Assembly (NCBI GenBank): GCA_963814975.1
Contig: CAWFFB010000003.1
Span: forward strand, 191,289-255,288
Direction of reading: 5' to 3'
Source: CAVUXJ01 sp963814975
GTDB taxonomy: Bacteria > Acidobacteriota > Vicinamibacteria > Vicinamibacterales > CAVVIG01
DNA: 64,000 nt
The stretch's first letter is position 1; every line of letters begins with the position of its first letter. Made by a program: the position numbers and the translations under genes. Below, one piece after another: positions 28,560 through 36,394 of this stretch. The notes under the pieces were generated by a model. That model was not told the origin of the DNA and searched no databases. It saw only the letters and a program-made list of their open reading frames with translations.

Positions 28560-28865
28560 GTGGGTCCCCCAAGCGGCTATCGACCAAAGCCTGTGGAAAC
28601 GGCCGGGATCGAGCTCGACCCGAGCATCGATCCGCTGATCGAATTGCTCGCCCGGAACGTGCACGACCTTTGGGCGCAGGAACGCCTGACTCAGGGCTGG
28701 ACTTACGGGCCGGCACGCGATGATTCAAGAAAGCAGCATCCCTGTCTCGTGCCGTACGAGCGGTTGCCGGAGTCGGAGAAGATCTACGATCGGCGTGTGG
28801 CCGTGGGGACGTTGAAAGCCATTGCCGCGCTCGGATACCAGGTGACGCGGAAGCGTGATGCCTAG
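28560..28865 (+). CDS. RyR (ryanodine-receptor Ry) domain protein
   Basis: A 101-residue protein that is almost entirely one RyR domain: GYRPKPVETAGIELDPSIDP, LIELLARNVHDLWAQERLTQ, GWTYGPARDDSRKQHPCLVP and YERLPESEKIYDRRVAVGTL. The GTG start at 28560 has no obvious ribosome site, so the start is uncertain. Its last 8 bases overlap the ATG of the TIR-protease gene, which implies translational coupling. In eukaryotes the repeat is part of ryanodine receptors. In bacteria stand-alone or fused RyR domains recur in proposed conflict systems, where a nucleotide-derivative sensor role has been suggested. Here it is a candidate sensor or regulator of the TIR effector; that pairing is inference. Confidence 0.85.
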   Translation: MGPPSGYRPKPVETAGIELDPSIDPLIELLARNVHDLWAQERLTQGWTYGPARDDSRKQHPCLVPYERLPESEKIYDRRVAVGTLKAIAALGYQVTRKRDA

Positions 28866-30618
28866 GCGATCAGGACAGTCGGGCGAAGCAAACCCTTCAG
28901 AATCATCGCGGATCTTCATCAGTTATCGTCGCGATGACAGCGCAGGGCATGTTCTGGCGCTGTTGCCGGCGCTGCGGAACCACTTCGGGGATCGGATTTT
29001 CAAGGACACCGAAAGCATTCCTTTCGGCGTGGACTACCTCGAGTTCATCAAGCACGTGCTCACGACGTGCACGGTGATGCTGGCAGTCATTGGAAAGGAC
29101 TGGCTGACCATCCAGGATCCAAAGCTCAAGTCGCGACGTCTGGACAATCCGGAGGATCCTTTGCGCCTGGAGGTCACAACAGCGCTCAACAACGAACGAA
29201 TTCGAGTGATCCCGGTGCTTGTCAACCGCGGCGTGATGCCGAACCGCGAGGATCTCCCAGCCGATCTCGCCGGGCTTCATTTTCGCAATGCCCTGGAGCT
29301 CAGTGACGTTCGGTGGGAATCCGACGTCCAGCGGCTGATTCAGGCGATAGAAGAGGCGTCTCCCGCCCCGGCGCACAGGACCCAGGGCCCCGCTTCCCCT
29401 CCGGCGGGCCGTCTGCAGGCTACCCGAGCTGTCCTGCCTCAACTCGATCTCGAGCCTCCAATCCAGTTGATCCCGACCGATCCTGCGACCCTGACGTTTA
29501 CCGGGGCGCATCACAAGCGCCTTGCGGAAGCGTTCGAAAAAGCGTTTCCGACATATCAGGATCTGGAGATGATGGTCCGGTACCGGCTTGGATTGAATCT
29601 CGAGAGCGTAGTGGCGCGAGTGAACAAGCTGAGCTACGTGACGTTCGAGCTGGTGCGGACGCAGGTGGCTGCCGGTCTTCTGCTCCGGCTCATTGCCGCC
29701 GCACGTGCCTCGCAACCAGACAACCCGCAGCTCGCCCTCGTGTCCGAGCAGTTCGGCCTGGCCATGGCGACGCCCCGATCCGAGCTGGCGGCGATCGTCA
29801 AGAGGACCGGCGTGCCCTTCGACGTGGCGGTCTGGCGCGAGCGATTGGCAAAACGCGAGAGGTGTGTCTGCCGGATCGATGTGCGCACCAATGCAGGCAC
29901 ATCGCACGGCTCGGGATTCCTTGTTGGTCCCGATCTCGTTCTGACGAACCATCATGTCATCGCGCCGGCGATCCCCCGCGATGAGGGCGGGAGCGCCCCC
30001 GCGGACAAGACGGCGGATCGCTCCTCGGTGATCGTGAGATTCGACTACAAGGCGCTCGACGACGGCACGACCATACATCCCGGTTTGGAGGTGGCTCTCG
30101 CGCAGGACTGGCTGGTTGACGCCAGCCCCCACAGTCGATTCGATGTGCAGGGTCTCCCCAAGGAGGGCGTGCCCGATCCGGGCGAGCTCGATCACGCGTT
30201 GATTCGCCTGGCAACCCCGGTTGGCGAGCTGCCCGTGAGGCTGGGCGAGGTTGAACCAGGAGCGAAGGATCGGGGTTGGATTGAACTCCACAGCGAGCCC
30301 TGGCCCTTCCGGGACAACACTGCACTGTTCATCATTCAACACCCACGAAGCGCGCCGATGAAGCTCGCGCTCGATTTCGACGCCAGGATGGAAGTCAACG
30401 CCAATGCCACCCGCGTCCTCTACCAGACGAAAACCGAGGAAGGGTCGTCGGGATCGCCGTGCTTCAACCAGTCCTGGGACGTCGTGGCGCTGCACCACGC
30501 GGGCGACCCGTCGTACGAGGGGTTCTACAACCCGACGTTCAACGAGGGCATCCCGATCAGCACGATTGTCGAGCGCCTCAAGGCGCGGGATCTGACCTCC
30601 GGTCTCACGATCGTCTGA
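28858..30618 (+). CDS. TIR - EAD1-like - trypsin-like serine protease fusion
   Basis: A 586-residue protein; the ATG at 28858 is one codon after an in-frame GTG. A TIR domain spans about residues 18-165: RIFISYRRDDSAGH, DTESIPFGVDYLEFIK, LLAVIGKDWL-type strand, and the presumed NADase Glu105 in LRLEVTTALNN. A Pro-rich linker follows. Residues 216-300 (HHKRLAEAFEKAFPTYQDLE; LGLNLESVV; SYVTFELVRTQVAAGLLLRL) look like effector-associated domain 1 (EAD1). A trypsin-like domain follows with catalytic His366 in LTNHHVI, Asp445 in ELDHALIRL and Ser531 in EGSSGSPCF. No signal peptide, so it is cytoplasmic. One protein joins an NAD-cleaving or scaffold module, an adaptor and a protease, the architecture of a multi-effector defence or stress protein. 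It overlaps the RyR gene by 8 bases and the opposing glycosyltransferase by 14. Confidence 0.85.
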   Translation: MPRRSGQSGEANPSESSRIFISYRRDDSAGHVLALLPALRNHFGDRIFKDTESIPFGVDYLEFIKHVLTTCTVMLAVIGKDWLTIQDPKLKSRRLDNPEDPLRLEVTTALNNERIRVIPVLVNRGVMPNREDLPADLAGLHFRNALELSDVRWESDVQRLIQAIEEASPAPAHRTQGPASPPAGRLQATRAVLPQLDLEPPIQLIPTDPATLTFTGAHHKRLAEAFEKAFPTYQDLEMMVRYRLGLNLESVVARVNKLSYVTFELVRTQVAAGLLLRLIAAARASQPDNPQLALVSEQFGLAMATPRSELAAIVKRTGVPFDVAVWRERLAKRERCVCRIDVRTNAGTSHGSGFLVGPDLVLTNHHVIAPAIPRDEGGSAPADKTADRSSVIVRFDYKALDDGTTIHPGLEVALAQDWLVDASPHSRFDVQGLPKEGVPDPGELDHALIRLATPVGELPVRLGEVEPGAKDRGWIELHSEPWPFRDNTALFIIQHPRSAPMKLALDFDARMEVNANATRVLYQTKTEEGSSGSPCFNQSWDVVALHHAGDPSYEGFYNPTFNEGIPISTIVERLKARDLTSGLTIV

Positions 30619-31813
30619 CGCCCTCGACCGCTCGCCTGCCGCCGCCGGCGACCAACGATTCGAGAATGGCCAGGTACTCGTCCACGACCGCTTCCATACG
30701 CTGCCGTTCGCAGTACTGCAGATTGCGCAGCGCGTCCTCCCGGCGAGTGTCGGCCGGCGCATCAAGAATCCGCTCGATCCCCTGCTTGAGACTCTCCTTG
30801 TTTCGCCAGTCGAAGAAAGTCAGGCTGAGGCCTTCGGGCTCCAGCGCCCGAAACCCGGGGATGTCCGACGCCAGGATCGGAATGCCGTACATGGCGGACT
30901 GGATGGCCACGCTCGACATGCCAGTCACAGTGCCATAGGGAAGCACCGAGATCGCCGAACTCTGGAACAAAGAGGGGACCTCGGCCTCGGGCACGTACCC
31001 AAGAAACGTGACGTAGCTGCGGCCCTCGTGAAGGCGTCGCAGATCCTCCAGGTACTGTGGCGTGTAACGCGAACTGGTCCCCCCGATGCGCAAGTGAACA
31101 TCGGTCCGGCGCTCGGACAGCTCAGCGACCGCCTCAATCAGATGCTCGAGCCTCTTGCTGCTGCCGAAGTGCCCGAACGCCAGTAGCCCGTGCCGTCGCG
31201 CCGTTGGCGGCGACATCATCGGCGTCCCAGGGGTGCCGAGCGGGACGTGCCGTACGCGGCGCAAGCCGTAGCGCCGACGCAGCAGATCGGCGTACTCGGG
31301 CCGTGGCACGCACACCATGCTCGCAGCGCCCAGCAGCCGGGTGGCGAGATGGGCGCCCCACACGTCCAGACGGCTCGCGTCCAAACGGGTTTCCGCCAGG
31401 TCCGTAAGGCCGAGCATGTTGTGCAGGGTCACGAGGGTGACAAACCGTGCGCATCGGGCGAGAGCCGGCGCGGCGACGCCGGCGAGCCGGCTCATCTTCG
31501 TATTGCCCGACGAGGTGAGGTGCATGTTGAACCAGATGGCGTCGACGTTCAGCCGTCGCGCCTGTCGCACGATCTCGACCGGCAGACGCGTACCGCCGAA
31601 CGACCAGCATCGGACGACGTCCGGCGTCGCGCGCGTCCCGATTGGCGGACCCGGCGGTCCAGACAGACGGTCTGCCAGGACGAATACCTGCTCGACCCGA
31701 CCACTGAGCTTGAGGTATTTGACAAGGTGCCAGCCGTACTCGCTCAGAGGGCCCGTACTGGGCGGATAGGCGGAAACGAGCGCGAGCCGGAGCTTCCTGG
31801 TGGCCCTCTTCAA
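30605..31813 (-). CDS. GT4-type glycosyltransferase
   Basis: A 402-residue protein. The start is taken as TTG at 31813, overlapping the upstream stop (TTGA). The longer open frame to 32257 lies inside that upstream gene. The N-terminal GT-B half begins RKLRLALVSAYPPSTGPLSE. The C-terminal half has LLAFGHFGSSKRLEHLIEAV, VTFLGYVPEAEVPSLFQSS and the donor-binding region VTGMSSVAIQSAMYGIPILA with a following SDIPGFRALEPEG. This is a retaining family 4 layout for nucleotide-sugar transfer. It is the last gene of the minus-strand operon that begins at 38391. Confidence 0.85.
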   Translation of the reverse strand: MKRATRKLRLALVSAYPPSTGPLSEYGWHLVKYLKLSGRVEQVFVLADRLSGPPGPPIGTRATPDVVRCWSFGGTRLPVEIVRQARRLNVDAIWFNMHLTSSGNTKMSRLAGVAAPALARCARFVTLVTLHNMLGLTDLAETRLDASRLDVWGAHLATRLLGAASMVCVPRPEYADLLRRRYGLRRVRHVPLGTPGTPMMSPPTARRHGLLAFGHFGSSKRLEHLIEAVAELSERRTDVHLRIGGTSSRYTPQYLEDLRRLHEGRSYVTFLGYVPEAEVPSLFQSSAISVLPYGTVTGMSSVAIQSAMYGIPILASDIPGFRALEPEGLSLTFFDWRNKESLKQGIERILDAPADTRREDALRNLQYCERQRMEAVVDEYLAILESLVAGGGRRAVEGVRRS

Positions 31814-33129
31814 GGCAATCGAACGACCATCGACACGACCACATCCGTCGCGTCCGGGCTGAAGCTGGTCGCCGCGTCGATCTGCACGCGATTCAGGAGG
31901 GTCACCCCCCCACCTGCCGTGACGCCGACGTCGGTCTTGGAACGGCCGGTGTTGAACCGGAAGTTCAGGAGATAGTCGGCAGGATGATCCGGGTTGTTGC
32001 CACCGCTTCGGAACCGCAGCCGGTGGTCGGGATCCGTGAACGCACCGCCGCGAAGTGCGAAGGTCGTTCTCGCGCCATAGTGGCGCCACTCCATGCCCGC
32101 GTGCACTTCGTACACATCGTTGATGAAGAAATTGTCGGGGGACAGGCCGGCGGCCGGATCCTGAAAATCGACGATCAGAAACTTGTCGGTGATCTGCTGC
32201 GAGTAGTTCACGCGCGACACATCCCACAACACCGTCATGTTGTTGCTCGGGCGCCACGACAGGCCGGCCGAGTACCGGTCCGGCAACACATAGTTGATGT
32301 CTCGCTCATCACCCGTGTAGTTCACGTCAATCCTGCGACCGTCGGGCAGGGTGAACAGGAAATTCCCAAAGAGCCGTGTCTTGACGTCGAAGATCGATCC
32401 CTTGTTGTAGGTGAAGCCAAGCGCAAGCGAGGAGATTGGTTTGACCAGCACCCCTGCCAGGCCGCTCCATTCCAGGTCCGAGTCGATGGTAGTCGTGCCG
32501 TTCCGAGGGTTCAGCGGCGTACCCGACCGCGCCTCGCTTGCCAGGTCGAGCGACAGGAGCGTGGCCGATCCTCCCACCGAGATGTGGCGGCTCAAGACGT
32601 AGGCCCCGCCAAAGCCGAAGCTCTCGACGCTGGCAGCGATGTTGCCAAACGTGCCGTCCTCGGTCCCGTTGATTGCCGGAATAAATCGATCGCCAATCTC
32701 GTACCGCTCCCGGTAGTTCTGGAGGGAATTGCGGAAGACCGACAGTGTTGCGCGCTTGAGGGGCACGACGTAGCTGAAAAACGACGGCGTCAGCACCACC
32801 TCGCCAAATGTCTGGAGCTCGCCGGCCTCGGTCGGGAAGAACCGCTGATGCTTGATCTTCGTCCCGGTGAACTCGAACGAGAATTCCTGTTCGAGCAGAT
32901 TCGACAGCCCTGCCGGATTGCTGACGGCGGCCGTCGCGTCGTCTCCGAGGCCGATGAACGTCTTCCCCATCGCCACCGCCCTGGCGCCGGGCGTCACGAA
33001 ACGGAAGTCGAGATCCTCGTAGATGCGCTCGTTGGTTTGTGCGATCGCCGGAGTGGCGGCCGCACAGAGGCACAGCGCTGCGGCGCAGACACGAGCCCGA
33101 GGCGACCGTCGAGGCGGGCGGCGGCCCAC
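31810..33129 (-). CDS. Outer-membrane beta-barrel protein (FadL/PorV-like)
   Basis: A 439-residue protein. GTG at 33129, two bases after the upstream stop, gives a clean signal peptide (RRPPRRSPRARVCAAALCLC through TPAIAQ). A TTG at 33171 would overlap the upstream gene. The N-terminus DFRFVTPGARAVAMGKTFIG and DDATAAVSNPAGLSNL is the conserved plug-like start of the FadL/PorV-type family. The rest is alternating amphipathic strands ending DATDVVVSMVVRLP. It probably forms a channel or a secretion-associated barrel in the outer membrane. It is coupled to the glycosyltransferase by a TTGA overlap. Confidence 0.8.
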   Translation of the reverse strand: MGRRPPRRSPRARVCAAALCLCAAATPAIAQTNERIYEDLDFRFVTPGARAVAMGKTFIGLGDDATAAVSNPAGLSNLLEQEFSFEFTGTKIKHQRFFPTEAGELQTFGEVVLTPSFFSYVVPLKRATLSVFRNSLQNYRERYEIGDRFIPAINGTEDGTFGNIAASVESFGFGGAYVLSRHISVGGSATLLSLDLASEARSGTPLNPRNGTTTIDSDLEWSGLAGVLVKPISSLALGFTYNKGSIFDVKTRLFGNFLFTLPDGRRIDVNYTGDERDINYVLPDRYSAGLSWRPSNNMTVLWDVSRVNYSQQITDKFLIVDFQDPAAGLSPDNFFINDVYEVHAGMEWRHYGARTTFALRGGAFTDPDHRLRFRSGGNNPDHPADYLLNFRFNTGRSKTDVGVTAGGGVTLLNRVQIDAATSFSPDATDVVVSMVVRLP

Positions 33130-33130
33130 G

Positions 33131-34816
33131 TCAGCGCTGGGCGCGGCCACCAGTGACCTGCTGCACCGCAAAATAGAAGTAGGGGTTGTAATAGATCGAG
33201 TAGGTCGATCGCTCTGCCTTGTGGCAGTCCGGCACCGGGCTCCTGGCCAGCGCTACTCGCAGGCACGCCGCCGCACCGTCGAGATTACCGCGGCGGAGGT
33301 GCTCCATCGCCCGGTACTGGAATGCCAGACCGCCGTTCGCGAACTCGATCCGAACGTCCGGGAATCGCTCGTTGGGCATGTTGGGGCACGCAGGAGCGGG
33401 ACCACCAGCCGCCGCCAGGTTCTGAGGCCACTGCTTGAGGTCGGTGCTGAGTTGCATCCGGTTGAACAGGTCGGCCAGACTGCGAGTGCCTCCCGTTGCC
33501 AGTACGAGCTCGCTGCCGAGACTCAGTCTCTTCGAGGCGTCGCCTGGATCGTCGAGGTGCGCGTTGAAGAGATATGCCCTGTGCAGGCGCTCGGCGACGG
33601 CGCTACACGGTGAGCCAATCGCGCTGTTGCTGAGTACCCGCAGGTAGCTGTCTGACAAGGCGCCGCGAAGTTGGTTGTCGGAAGCGTCCTGGTTCGTCAG
33701 CACGACAGGATACGGGTGCCTCAGGAGCGGGCCGTCCGTATCGCCGCTCGCCGCCAACGCCGGCGTTCCCACCGAGGGGAGTCGCGCCCACAGAGTCGCC
33801 AGAAAGCCTGCTGGCGCGGGTGGCGTCTCCCGCGCCTGCTGCTCGACGAGCACCGGCCCGTCCGTTCTCGGGACAGCCGCCATCGACATGCCGGCCGAGG
33901 ATGACGGCACGGTGCTGCGAAGGGCCGGCACTGTCGCCGACGGCGCAACGATCACTTCCACGCCAGGGCCAGCCGCACTGACATGGATGCCCAGCTGCAG
34001 GCCATCGGGAGCAAAGGGTTTCGGGGGGCGTTTGGCGCTCTCCCTGTAAGCGCGCTCAAAGCTCTCGACCGTCAGGGAGGCGTCCTGTTCCACGATCACC
34101 GCCCACGCGATTTGCGCCGGACACTGCGAAGCCGACGCGGCGAACTGGCCCAGCGCCAGGCATCGTGCCATCTCGGCGATGTTCTGGAAGGGAACGGCCC
34201 TCGCGGGCCTGTCCAACACGGTTGCGAGCAGGGGCGTCAGCGTCGAGGCTGAGATCTCTTGATCGGCGTACACCCCGACGTTTGGCGCCTTCGGATTCTG
34301 TTTGGAGGCCTCCTCGTTCTCGAAGACGTGAAGGGGCCGGGTGAACAGCCGCAGATTCATCACGCGAAGGCGCAGGTCCCTGACGAGATCCGCCTGGCGC
34401 CGGAGCAGATTTCCGAGAGCGGGACTGTCCAGCAGGACGAAGATGGCCTGCTTGGTTGGAGCGGTTCCATGCTGCTGCAACGCGCTCACGACTTCTTCAA
34501 CGGTCGAACAGCTCCCCGCCGGAGGCGCCGCGCCTCCGCGTGGCGTCGACGCGAACACCACGCCGCCCCCGCGGGCGACGGCAGCGCTGAGGTCGTTGTT
34601 GAGCGTGGCGAGTACGGCCCGGTCAGACTGGGAAAGCTCGCGTGAAGGGCACACGTAGAAGTGCACCGACGACGGCGAAGAGCCCGGCGTCTGTCCGCTC
34701 GGCTCGGCCTGGAGCAGGCCGCACAGCACGACCAACCATACTGTGGCGAGCCTCCGGGCCCTGCTCCCAGTCGTCAAGGGAGAACGTGCCTTTCGTGGCG
34801 GCGAGAATGGAGCCAT
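33131..34816 (-). CDS. Exported protein of unknown function
   Basis: About 560 residues. A signal peptide (RARRLATVWLVVLCGLLQAE) precedes an alpha/beta region with SSVHFYVCPSRELSQSDRAV, GGGVVFASTPRGG and APTKQAIFVLLDSPALGNLL. A Ser/Pro/Ala-rich middle follows, then a helical C-terminus (AFQYRAMEHLRRGNLDGAAA) that resembles a single TPR hairpin and ends YNPYFYFAVQQVTGGRAQR. I do not recognise a family. The start is uncertain: ATG at 34816, or TTG at 34777, which would give an ideal signal peptide. It overlaps the end of the upstream EAD1-like gene. Its place between an adaptor-domain protein and an outer-membrane barrel suggests an envelope role. Confidence 0.6.
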   Translation of the reverse strand: MAPFSPPRKARSPLTTGSRARRLATVWLVVLCGLLQAEPSGQTPGSSPSSVHFYVCPSRELSQSDRAVLATLNNDLSAAVARGGGVVFASTPRGGAAPPAGSCSTVEEVVSALQQHGTAPTKQAIFVLLDSPALGNLLRRQADLVRDLRLRVMNLRLFTRPLHVFENEEASKQNPKAPNVGVYADQEISASTLTPLLATVLDRPARAVPFQNIAEMARCLALGQFAASASQCPAQIAWAVIVEQDASLTVESFERAYRESAKRPPKPFAPDGLQLGIHVSAAGPGVEVIVAPSATVPALRSTVPSSSAGMSMAAVPRTDGPVLVEQQARETPPAPAGFLATLWARLPSVGTPALAASGDTDGPLLRHPYPVVLTNQDASDNQLRGALSDSYLRVLSNSAIGSPCSAVAERLHRAYLFNAHLDDPGDASKRLSLGSELVLATGGTRSLADLFNRMQLSTDLKQWPQNLAAAGGPAPACPNMPNERFPDVRIEFANGGLAFQYRAMEHLRRGNLDGAAACLRVALARSPVPDCHKAERSTYSIYYNPYFYFAVQQVTGGRAQR

Positions 34817-35936
34817 CGATCGAATCACTGAGCTGCGCATACACCGCCACCTCACTCGGGTTGGGCTGGGCATCGGTGGACCGCTGGCATGTGAACAGCA
34901 CGGTGTGGATGCCCTTCAGCTGCTCGAGATGCAGGGTGAACTTGATGCTCCTGTCGAAAACAAACAACCGCGGTTCCGCTTCAGACTCAATCACCCGGTC
35001 GCTCAAGACGCCCGCGAGCGCTCGATCGAATGCCACATCAGCGAACGTCACACCCGGAAGCTTCGCAAGCTCATCGCTCAGATCCCGGGCCTGCGGCGGT
35101 ACGAGCTCGATCTGAACGGTCACCTCGCGGGCAGCGTTGCGCGAGGCCGCGTAGATGCCCACGCGATAATACGTCAGCGAAAACCGATCGCGCTGCACCA
35201 GACCCGCGCGATCTGGACCCTGGAGCTCCATCGTGGAGGAGGTCGGGAACGACTTGACCACGTCGAACTCCAGGTTTTGCCAGATGGAGCCGACGTTGCC
35301 CCGCTCGAACGACACGCGCATCGGGCTCGGTGCCGCCCTCACGAGCGTGCCGAGGCTCGACGCGACGACCATCGCGGCGCCAAATGCCAGCCAGTCGCGC
35401 CGGCCGAGACGGCTGTGAGCGACCAGCCGGCGCAGCAGCAAGATCCCCGCGAGGGTTCGAACCGGCCCGCCTATCAGTCGCTGGTACAGCACCCATCCCA
35501 AGTACGAAACGACCGTCACGAGCGTGATGCTCAACAGCAGGCGTGTGGTGTCGACGAGGTTCACCATCCACACCTTGACCAGCGCCACGAGCAGCAGCAC
35601 GTTCACCACCCAGACCAGCCACGTCGCGAGGGGTACGAACCTCGCGAACCAGCGATCCTCGATCAATTCCGGATCGTGAACGTGTTTGACCGCCTCTTTC
35701 AGGTGAGGGTTCGCCGGAATCTCGGCGGCGGCCTTCTCGATCAGCTCCTTGAGGCGTCCGTTGCCGTCCGCCCACCGAACGAGATCCCACACCTCGTCCG
35801 AGAAGTTACCTCGCCGTGTGACGTTCTCCAGCTCGATCTCGAGATTGACGACGGCGAACTGCTCCAGCGTCACGCGATCGAAGGCGCGCAGCAGTGCACG
35901 ATGAAATATCTGCTCGGCGCGGCCGGAGTATGCCAT
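34623..35936 (-). CDS. EAD1-like adaptor domain protein with transmembrane segments
   Basis: A 437-residue protein, ATG at 35936. Residues 1-90 look like effector-associated domain 1: GRAEQIFHRALLRAFDRVTL, EIELENVTRRGNFSDEVWDL and GRLKELIEKAAAEIPANPHL. Two or three membrane segments follow (VWVVNVLLLVALVKVW; LLLSITLVTVVSYLGWVLY; FGAAMVVASSLGTLV). A roughly 200-residue beta-rich domain comes next, without a recognised family. The last 45 residues lie over the signal-peptide region of the next gene and look like low-quality sequence, so the true stop may be earlier if a base is missing near 34790. EAD1 is a death-fold-like homotypic adaptor in conflict systems. The TIR-protease encoded 4 kb away carries the matching domain. 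Confidence 0.7.
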   Translation of the reverse strand: MAYSGRAEQIFHRALLRAFDRVTLEQFAVVNLEIELENVTRRGNFSDEVWDLVRWADGNGRLKELIEKAAAEIPANPHLKEAVKHVHDPELIEDRWFARFVPLATWLVWVVNVLLLVALVKVWMVNLVDTTRLLLSITLVTVVSYLGWVLYQRLIGGPVRTLAGILLLRRLVAHSRLGRRDWLAFGAAMVVASSLGTLVRAAPSPMRVSFERGNVGSIWQNLEFDVVKSFPTSSTMELQGPDRAGLVQRDRFSLTYYRVGIYAASRNAAREVTVQIELVPPQARDLSDELAKLPGVTFADVAFDRALAGVLSDRVIESEAEPRLFVFDRSIKFTLHLEQLKGIHTVLFTCQRSTDAQPNPSEVAVYAQLSDSIDGSILAATKGTFSLDDWEQGPEARHSMVGRAVRPAPGRAERTDAGLFAVVGALLRVPFTRAFPV

Positions 35937-35950
35937 CGAATCGCCCTGGC

Positions 35951-36394
35951 CTACTCGTACGCCTGGCGTATCGACACTGTTGTCGTCGCGCTATTGCTGT
36001 TGCCCATCGTGTCCTCGATGCGGAGGGTCACGGTGTACACGGCATTCGGGCTGCCGATCTTCCCTGTCTTCAAGTACTCGAAAACAGGAGTCGGCGTGTC
36101 CTGATCGCACGGCTTCCCGTGCGGCGTCTGTCCGCAGTTCCAGTAGTAGTGCGCGATCGGAAACGGTGAGGACGTCGATCCCAATCCGCTCATCGAGACG
36201 TTCCGGTTGGCATCGCCGGAGTATGGACCGCCGGGGACGGCCCGGAGCACGGGACTCGGCGGTGCCGTTGTTGTCGTGGTTGCGATTGTTGTCGTCGCGA
36301 TTGTTGTCGTCGATGTTATTCCCGATGGTTCCGTCCCACCGCAGGCCGCGCAGGTCAGGGCCACAATCACCAAGGCTGAAGAGATCTGCTTCAC
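35951..36394 (-). CDS. PKD-like lipoprotein with Thr-rich linker
   Basis: A 147-residue lipoprotein. The lipobox is LTCAAC with Cys18 to be acylated. A Thr-rich linker (STTTIATTTIATTTTTAPPS) is encoded by a simple GTTGTTGTCG-type repeat. One PKD/Ig-like beta domain follows (GGPYSGDANRNVSMSGLGST; YTVTLRIEDTMGNSNSATTT). The ATG overlaps the upstream glycosyltransferase stop as ATGA. It is anchored in the envelope and probably adhesive or structural. The Thr-rich linker is a plausible glycosylation target given the adjacent membrane glycosyltransferase; that is inference. Confidence 0.8.
   Translation of the reverse strand: MKQISSALVIVALTCAACGGTEPSGITSTTTIATTTIATTTTTAPPSPVLRAVPGGPYSGDANRNVSMSGLGSTSSPFPIAHYYWNCGQTPHGKPCDQDTPTPVFEYLKTGKIGSPNAVYTVTLRIEDTMGNSNSATTTVSIRQAYE

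Noticed and set aside
28903..30765. Long minus-strand open frame of about 620 codons
   Set aside because: Antisense to the TIR-protease gene; no recognisable motifs and a shadow-like composition.
31814..32257. N-terminal extension of the GT4 glycosyltransferase
   Set aside because: It lies wholly inside the outer-membrane barrel gene and has no glycosyltransferase features; the TTG overlapping the stop is more plausible.
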